DNA of 64,000 nucleotides, taken from NCBI GenBank assembly GCA_019873735.1, contig JAIOAQ010000010.1:16607-80606 (forward strand), read 5' to 3'. Shown piece by piece: positions 59,159 through 64,000 of this stretch. Under the pieces are notes generated by a model. It saw only the letters and a list, made by a program, of their open reading frames with translations. It ran no database searches and was not told where the DNA came from. Source of the stretch: Chloroflexota bacterium (GTDB taxonomy: Bacteria; Chloroflexota; Anaerolineae; Anaerolineales; Villigracilaceae). A program made the translations under genes and the position numbers. Each line of letters starts with the position of its first letter. The first letter of the stretch is position 1.

Positions 59159-59806
59159 CTACTTTTCTTCCTCTTCCTTTTCTTTCTTGCCGCGCTCTAC
59201 GCTCAATTCAGGCTCCGCCTGAACAGCAGCCTCCTCGCCGATTACCTCTTCACCCTCGGCAGCGGTGGCAACCACGATCATTTCGTCAGCGTCGCTCAAC
59301 ACTTCGACTTTGTCCGAGAGCGCAATATCGCGCACATAGATGCTATCGCCGATGTTTTCCAGAACAGAGATATCAACAACGATGCGTTCTGGCAAGTCTT
59401 GCGGGAAGCATTCCACTTCCAGTTCGTCCAGGCCGGTCACAATGACGGCATTGTAATTCTTGACGGCCGGTGAGTGCCCCGTCACCTCAATGCCCACTTT
59501 CGCGCGAATCTTTTCGGTCAACGAGACGGCCTGAAAATCTACATGCAGGTACTCGTTTTTGATGAAGTCGCGCTGCTTTTCGCGCACCAGGGCGGTGTAT
59601 TCTTTGCCATCCACCATTACGGTAACCAGGCTGGATGTGGTCAGGCGGGGCAGAACCAGACTGGCATTGTGCGCGTCCATCTGCAGGGGAATCGGCTCCA
59701 CGTTGTGCCCGTATAGCACGGCGGGCAATATCCCCTGGCGGCGCAGGGCGCGTACCTGCTTGCCCGTTACGGTACGCTTTGTGGTTTGAAAGACAACTTT
59801 CTCCAT
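59159..59806 (-). CDS. rplY: 50S ribosomal protein L25 (Ctc-type)
   Basis: About 215 residues from the ATG at 59806, preceded by GAGGAG. Ribosomal L25 N-domain: MEKVVFQTTKRTVTGKQVRALRRQGILPAVLYG, YTALVREKQRDFIKNEYLHVDFQAV. The C-terminal TL5/Ctc-like beta domain includes ECFPQDLPERIVVDISVLENIGDSIYVRDI. It binds 5S rRNA. The acidic, repetitive tail (EKEEEEK) is common in Chloroflexota versions. A good terminator follows. Confidence 0.94.
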   Translation of the reverse strand: MEKVVFQTTKRTVTGKQVRALRRQGILPAVLYGHNVEPIPLQMDAHNASLVLPRLTTSSLVTVMVDGKEYTALVREKQRDFIKNEYLHVDFQAVSLTEKIRAKVGIEVTGHSPAVKNYNAVIVTGLDELEVECFPQDLPERIVVDISVLENIGDSIYVRDIALSDKVEVLSDADEMIVVATAAEGEEVIGEEAAVQAEPELSVERGKKEKEEEEK

Positions 59807-59884
59807 TTTTTCTCCTCGAGCGCCTCTCACCCATTTTGGGGTTACCTTCGCTCTTATTTGGAAATATTGCCAGGCGCAGGCCTC

Positions 59885-59912
59885 GCAAAAAATTCGCCTC
59901 CCTGCGGAGGCG
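59885..59912 (-). terminator. Terminator of the glycerate kinase gene
   Basis: Arms CGCCTCC (59895-59901) and GGAGGCG (59906-59912), loop CTGC; on the minus strand followed by AATTTTTTG. Confidence 0.85.
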
Positions 59913-59956
59913 TGGATTGGAACGCCGTGGATTTTAGCCCAAAGAAGCGGGATTCG

Positions 59957-61300
59957 TCAAGTGTTTTCAATGAAGACAAAAACCAAATCGTTGACATTGG
60001 TGAGCGTAGGACCGGTCTTGATGAGTCCGCCTACCGCCTCAAAGAAATGGTAGGAGTCGTTGTTAGAGAGAAAAGCCTCCGGTTCACAACCGAGACGTTG
60101 GGCCTGCTCCCGTGTCTGAGATGTGACCACCGCCCCGGCCGCGTCGGTTGGACCATCGCCGCCGTCGGTGGCCAGCGCGGCCAGCGTCACCCCTTTCAGG
60201 CCGGCCAGGATGTCCACGGCGGCCAGCGCCAGTTCCTGATTGCGCCCGCCCAATCCCCGGCCGCGCAGGCTGACGGTTGTCTCTCCGCCTGCAATCAAGC
60301 AGGCAGGCGGTTGCACCGGCCCCATGCCGTTGGCCACTTGTTGTGCCAGCCGGGCCATTGCGCGCCCGGCCTGGCCGGCCTCGCCCTGAAGGGGGATGGC
60401 CGGCAAAAAAGTATGATAGCTCTCGCCTTGCGCCTGTTTGCGGGCGGCCTCTGCTGCCAGGCGGTTATTGGCGATGATGGTGTTTTGGACGCCGTCCAGG
60501 CGCATATCGCCGGGCTTGGGTGTTTCTGGAATTTGACCGCGTAATCCCTTTTGCAGGTGCCGGCGAATGCTCAAGGGCGGCTGGACGGCATACCTTTGCA
60601 GCACAGCCCAGGCGTCTTGAAAGGTGGATGAGTCCGAAACGGTTGGCCCGGAGGCGATGACATCGAGTTGGTCTCCAATGACATCGGACAGGATCAGGGT
60701 GATTAACTTAGCCGGAAAGGCGGCGATGGCCAGTCCGCCGCCTTTGACGGCATCGAGGTGTTTGCGCAGGGTGTTGATTTCGTGGATATCTGCGCCGCAG
60801 GCCAGCAGTTGGCCGGTGAGGGTTTGCAGGTCGGCAAGAGGAACGCGCGGGGCGGTGAGCAGGGCCGAGCCGCCGCCGGAGAGCAGGCAGATGATTAAGT
60901 CGTCCGGGCCGGCGTTTTTTGCCAGCGATAGTATTTTTCGTGTAGCCAAAACGCCGCGCCGGTCGGGAATCGGGTGAGAGGCTTCGGCAAAGATCAGGCC
61001 GGGGATGTGCAACCCGGCCCCGGCTTGGACGTGACCCGTTTTGGTGACCAAAAAGCCGGAGGTGAAATAAGGTCCCAGAATTTCTGCCGCTGCCTGAGCC
61101 ATCGGCACGGCGGCTTTTCCCGCACCGGTCAGGTAAATGTGAGCATATTTCTCTAAATTGTAGACCTGCCCGGCAACTGTCAGGGTGGGCCCCTCGCGTT
61201 GCATGCAACGCTGCACGGCCGCGCCCGGTTCGACGGCCTGCAGGGCGGCTTGAATAATGCGTTTTTGAGGCGGCGTGAGGTACGGAAGACTGGCGTTCAC
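59957..61300 (-). CDS. gckA: Glycerate 2-kinase (GckA/MOFRL family)
   Basis: 447 residues from a GTG at 61300. The N-terminal DUF4147 domain has [49 protein letters not shown] and [17 protein letters not shown]. The MOFRL domain has [28 protein letters not shown] and [16 protein letters not shown]. It phosphorylates glycerate to 2-phosphoglycerate in the serine-glyoxylate or Entner-Doudoroff-type routes. Divergent from the CcrM-like gene with a 14-bp palindrome between them. Confidence 0.94.
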   Translation of the reverse strand: MNASLPYLTPPQKRIIQAALQAVEPGAAVQRCMQREGPTLTVAGQVYNLEKYAHIYLTGAGKAAVPMAQAAAEILGPYFTSGFLVTKTGHVQAGAGLHIPGLIFAEASHPIPDRRGVLATRKILSLAKNAGPDDLIICLLSGGGSALLTAPRVPLADLQTLTGQLLACGADIHEINTLRKHLDAVKGGGLAIAAFPAKLITLILSDVIGDQLDVIASGPTVSDSSTFQDAWAVLQRYAVQPPLSIRRHLQKGLRGQIPETPKPGDMRLDGVQNTIIANNRLAAEAARKQAQGESYHTFLPAIPLQGEAGQAGRAMARLAQQVANGMGPVQPPACLIAGGETTVSLRGRGLGGRNQELALAAVDILAGLKGVTLAALATDGGDGPTDAAGAVVTSQTREQAQRLGCEPEAFLSNNDSYHFFEAVGGLIKTGPTLTNVNDLVFVFIENT

Positions 61301-61310
61301 GATTCAAAAG

Positions 61311-61324
61311 GTGACATTTGTCAC
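61311..61324. promoter_or_regulatory. Perfect palindrome between gckA and the CcrM-like gene
   Basis: GTGACATTTGTCAC: six-base arms around a two-base centre, 10 bases upstream of the gckA start and 36 bases upstream of the methyltransferase start. Likely an operator or sigma-overlapping site for the divergent pair. Confidence 0.6.
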
Positions 61325-61360
61325 GATTATACCTGCTCAAAATTTGGGTATAGTTATGGC

Positions 61361-62497
61361 ATGGAGATGCCTCTGAATCAAATCCTGCACGGCGATTGCG
61401 TTGAGGTGCTGCATTCTCTGCCGGAAAAATCGGTGGACTTGATCTTTGCCGATCCGCCCTACAATCTGCAATTGCAGAAGGTTTTGCATCGGCCCAATCT
61501 GAGCCGGGTGGATGCGGTAGATGACGACTGGGATCGGTTCGATTCTTTTGCGGCCTACGACGAGTTTACCCGCCGCTGGCTGGGCGCTTGTCGGCGTGTG
61601 TTAAAGCCCACCGGCACGATTTGGGTGATCGGCACCTATCACAATATTTTTCGTGTCGGTACGATCATGCAGGACCTTGGCTTCTGGATTCTAAACGATG
61701 TGATTTGGGTTAAGACCAACCCAATGCCCAATTTTCGGGGGGTGCGCTTTGCCAATGCTCATGAGACGCTGATTTGGGCCAGCACCGGCAAAGGCGCCAG
61801 GTACACCTTCAACCACCATGCCATGAAGGGTTTGAACGACGAAAAGCAGATGCGTTCTGACTGGTGGCTGCTGCCGCTGGCAACCGGCGCTGAACGTTTG
61901 AGGGATGAAAACGGGAGCAAGGTGCATTCGACGCAAAAGCCCGAAGCGCTGCTTTACCGGATCATTCTGGCATCTAGCCAGCCGGGCGATATTGTCCTTG
62001 ACCCGTTTTTTGGCAGCGGGACGACGGGGGTGGTTGCCAGGCGTCTGTATCGCAACTGGATTGGGATAGAGCGGGATGAACAGTATATTCAGGCGGCGCA
62101 AAGGCGGATTGCGGCCGTTCAGCCGCCGCCTTTTGACGCCCAGGTCTTTGATGTGCGCAGCCAGGCCAGAATTGCTCCCCGCGTGGCTTTCTCCGCGCTG
62201 GTGGAAGGCGGCTTTGTGCAGGCCGGAGAGAAGTTGTACTTTGACCGCGACGAGGCGCGCTGGGCAGTTGTGTGTTCCGATGCGCGTTTACGCACGCAGG
62301 ACGGCTTTGAGGGTAGTTTACATCAGGCGGCGCGGCATTACACCGGCGGCGTTCCCTGCAATGGATGGGAATACTGGTATTTGCGGCTGGAAGATGGCAG
62401 TTGGTTGTGCCTGGATGCCCTTCGCCAACAGTATCGGCAGCAGGCAGAGCAAAACCTGTCCCTGCCGGAGCAAAGTCAATCCGGGCAGGGAGGATAA
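61361..62497 (+). CDS. CcrM-like DNA adenine methyltransferase (GANTC type)
   Basis: About 378 residues from the ATG at 61361 ([13 protein letters not shown]); ATG at 61367 is also possible. Beta-class N6-adenine methyltransferase: ADPPYNLQL (DPPY), [59 protein letters not shown] and [15 protein letters not shown] (FxGxG SAM motif). The C-terminal part [42 protein letters not shown] is the DNA-binding RAMA-like domain of CcrM. The family methylates GANTC in alphaproteobacteria. No restriction partner is adjacent. Confidence 0.93.
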   Translation: MEMPLNQILHGDCVEVLHSLPEKSVDLIFADPPYNLQLQKVLHRPNLSRVDAVDDDWDRFDSFAAYDEFTRRWLGACRRVLKPTGTIWVIGTYHNIFRVGTIMQDLGFWILNDVIWVKTNPMPNFRGVRFANAHETLIWASTGKGARYTFNHHAMKGLNDEKQMRSDWWLLPLATGAERLRDENGSKVHSTQKPEALLYRIILASSQPGDIVLDPFFGSGTTGVVARRLYRNWIGIERDEQYIQAAQRRIAAVQPPPFDAQVFDVRSQARIAPRVAFSALVEGGFVQAGEKLYFDRDEARWAVVCSDARLRTQDGFEGSLHQAARHYTGGVPCNGWEYWYLRLEDGSWLCLDALRQQYRQQAEQNLSLPEQSQSGQGG

Positions 62498-62863
62498 ACA
62501 GGCCGGAATCGTTTATTCTGCCCGTCCTGTCCATCTTGTTCCAGCAATTCTCAATATAGCAAAACCGGCACTGCCATTGGCAAAAAAGCGATTAAGGTGG
62601 GGTTGGCCACGAGTGTTGAGACAGGGTTTGAGAATATTCATAGGTGGATAAGACTCTTTAGAGTTGAAAAAGGGTCAGTTTAAGGTGGATAGGTTTGTTA
62701 AGGTTTTAGCTTTCTGAGGCAAGTATACCCCTCGACTTTGGCCTTTTGATATAGGTAGTTGAAGAGTTATGGTTGTGAGACCAGACTCTTGCGGGAGGCT
62801 TAAGTGGATAAAGAAATTTAGATACGAAAATGGGCATAATTAAGGTGCACTTTTGGAGAAAAC
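62498..62863. other. 366-base gap before the IS3-family transposase
   Basis: No gene is supported. The right part holds short related direct repeats: TTAAGGTGGGGTTGG, TTTAAGGTGGATAGG, CTTAAGTGGATAAAG and AATTAAGGTGCAC. These may include the left end of the insertion sequence, but the terminal repeat cannot be fixed without the right end. Confidence 0.5.
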
Positions 62864-63913
62864 ATGCCCAAGAAAAAGCACTTCACGTCCACGCAGAAAG
62901 CGCAGATTGTTCTGGAGATTCTCCGCGAAGACAAGACGATCGCACAAATTGCCTCCGAGAATGGCGTCCATCCGAACCAGTTGCATCGCTGGAAGAAACA
63001 GGCCCTGGAGAACCTCCCGCAGTTGTTCGAGGAAGATCGCAAGGGTGAGAAAATCCGGGAAGCCGAACACGATAGACAACTCAACCAATTGTATGCCGAG
63101 ATTGGTCGTCTGAGTGCCCAGTTATCCTGGCTCAAAAAAAATCTGGCCTCAACCCTGAGTAGGCAAGAGCGGCTAAGAATGCTGGAACCTGATCATCCAC
63201 AGCTCTCCCGCAAGGTGCAGGCAGAACTCCTGGGAGTGAGTTATTCCAGTTTGTTCTATCAACCTGTGCCGCCATCGCCACGCGAGATCGCCATCAAGCA
63301 CCGCATCGACCGCATCTACACCGAGCATCCCTACTACGGCTTGAGGCAGATTGCGGTGGTACTGAAACGGGAAGGGATCGCTGTTTCTCGGCCTACGGTG
63401 CAGCGCTATATGCGCGAAATGGGCATTTTTGGCCTTGGGCCAGGCCCAAACACGAGCAAACCGGCTCTCCAGCACCCGATTTACCCGTATTTGTTGCGCA
63501 ATGTGACGGCTGCTTACCCCAACCACATCTGGGGCATTGACATCACCTACATTCCCCTGAGAGCGGGCTGGTTGTACTTGGTGGTCGTCCTGGATTGGTT
63601 TTCAAGGTTCATCGTCAGCTGGCGCTTGAGCCAGAGCCTCGAAATCGACTTCGTGCTCGAAGCGGTAGACGAGGCCCTGCTGCAGGCCACGCCGCACATC
63701 TGGAACAGCGACCAGGGCAGTCATTTCACCGGCCCGCAGTATCTCGAGCGCTTGCTGGCCGCCCACGTCCAGATCAGCATGGATGGTCGCGGACGCGCCC
63801 AGGACAATATCTTAACCGAAAGATTGTGGCGCACCCTCAAATATGAAGAAGTCTATCTGCACGAGTACATCAGCCCAAAGGAGGCCTACGATAGTGCAAG
63901 GATTTTTCTGTAA
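62864..63913 (+). CDS. IS3-family transposase, single frame, truncated at the C-terminus
   Basis: 349 residues. The N-terminal helix-turn-helix (KAQIVLEILREDKTIAQIASENGVHPNQLHRWKKQALE) and leucine-zipper region are joined in one frame to the rve integrase core, so no frameshift is needed. DDE residues: D226 (GIDITYI), D283 (NSDQGSHF), E319 (NILTERLWRTLKYEEVYLHEYISPKEAYDSA). The frame then ends in RIFL, where full-length relatives continue with about 40 residues (YNxxRPHxxL). The bases after the stop do not restore this end in the other frames, so the element is probably inactive or interrupted. Confidence 0.9.
   Translation: MPKKKHFTSTQKAQIVLEILREDKTIAQIASENGVHPNQLHRWKKQALENLPQLFEEDRKGEKIREAEHDRQLNQLYAEIGRLSAQLSWLKKNLASTLSRQERLRMLEPDHPQLSRKVQAELLGVSYSSLFYQPVPPSPREIAIKHRIDRIYTEHPYYGLRQIAVVLKREGIAVSRPTVQRYMREMGIFGLGPGPNTSKPALQHPIYPYLLRNVTAAYPNHIWGIDITYIPLRAGWLYLVVVLDWFSRFIVSWRLSQSLEIDFVLEAVDEALLQATPHIWNSDQGSHFTGPQYLERLLAAHVQISMDGRGRAQDNILTERLWRTLKYEEVYLHEYISPKEAYDSARIFL
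62864..63913 (+). mobile_element. IS3-family insertion sequence remnant
   Basis: Transposase gene as above. Terminal inverted repeats could not be paired: the right end lies beyond the truncation point or outside the window. Only the coding part is marked. Confidence 0.6.
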
Positions 63914-64000
63914 AAGTGGTCTGGATACCTCTTTCGGAGTCTGAAAAGACAAAGATTGGGTACAATTAGTGCGCCCCTAACGGAACGGGAACGGCTCTTT

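Noticed and set aside
1..64000. tRNA, rRNA, tmRNA, SRP or RNase P RNA genes
   Set aside because: No matching conserved arms or loops were seen in the intergenic spaces on either strand.

Overview
The window is a bacterial chromosome segment with ordinary gene density, long co-directional operons and one broken insertion sequence at the right edge. Several traits suggest a filamentous-type Chloroflexota (Anaerolineae-like) genome: many lipoproteins whose lipobox cysteine is followed by a Thr/Pro/Ser-rich linker, bacterial SH3 repeats, a primary sigma factor lacking the long N-terminal extension, dispersed 'ACGCAAAG'/'CGAAGG'-type intergenic palindromes and TACCTGT octamer arrays. This assignment is an inference; no rRNA or tRNA gene is present to test it.

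Region 1 (1-11.3 kb) is iron-sulfur cluster assembly. A minus-strand operon sufC-sufB-sufD-(101-aa unknown)-sufS-sufU-Rieske ferredoxin is followed by a DUF3597 gene and the start of a comM/yifB-like gene. SufB carries two inteins: a mini-intein without a visible endonuclease and a LAGLIDADG-containing intein. The divergently placed sufR-sufT pair has a near-consensus promoter carrying exactly the same 19-bp imperfect palindrome as the sufC promoter, which looks like the SufR operator.

Region 2 (11.4-32.7 kb) is a purine uptake and catabolism locus in two minus-strand operons. The proximal one is a BMP-type nucleobase/nucleoside ABC transporter followed by a two-gene xanthine dehydrogenase with the 2Fe-2S and molybdopterin domains fused. 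The distal one is an 8-oxoguanine/guanine-type deaminase, adenine deaminase, GntR regulator, YgeY-like hydrolase, four-helix-bundle protein, aspartate- and ornithine-carbamoyltransferase-like proteins and carbamate kinase. Both promoters carry the palindrome GTTGTCTGACAAC just downstream of the -10 box, so the GntR protein probably controls both. Between the operons sit a polytopic membrane protein and an orphan BMP lipoprotein. TACCTGT arrays directly follow three genes of the distal operon.

Region 3 (32.9-48.95 kb) is mostly housekeeping: CreD-like protein, SH3 lipoprotein, SlyD-like isomerase, folD, the primary sigma factor, a YceD-family protein, an EamA transporter, a P-loop ATPase, polyprenyl synthase, TatD, phosphoglucomutase, a lipoprotein, a THUMP-type RNA methyltransferase and YgiQ.

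Region 4 (48.97-64 kb) holds the iscS-pcs-mnmA cluster (tRNA thiolation plus phosphatidylcholine synthase), a GH99-like lipoprotein with a partner gene, DUF805, a formylglycine-enzyme-like lipoprotein, trmI, a CoA-type Nudix hydrolase, ribosomal protein L25, glycerate 2-kinase, a CcrM-like DNA methyltransferase and a truncated IS3-family transposase. Several genes here (iscS, ygiQ, the 93-aa membrane protein and ccrM) have a -10 box 6-8 bases before the start codon, suggesting leaderless transcripts.
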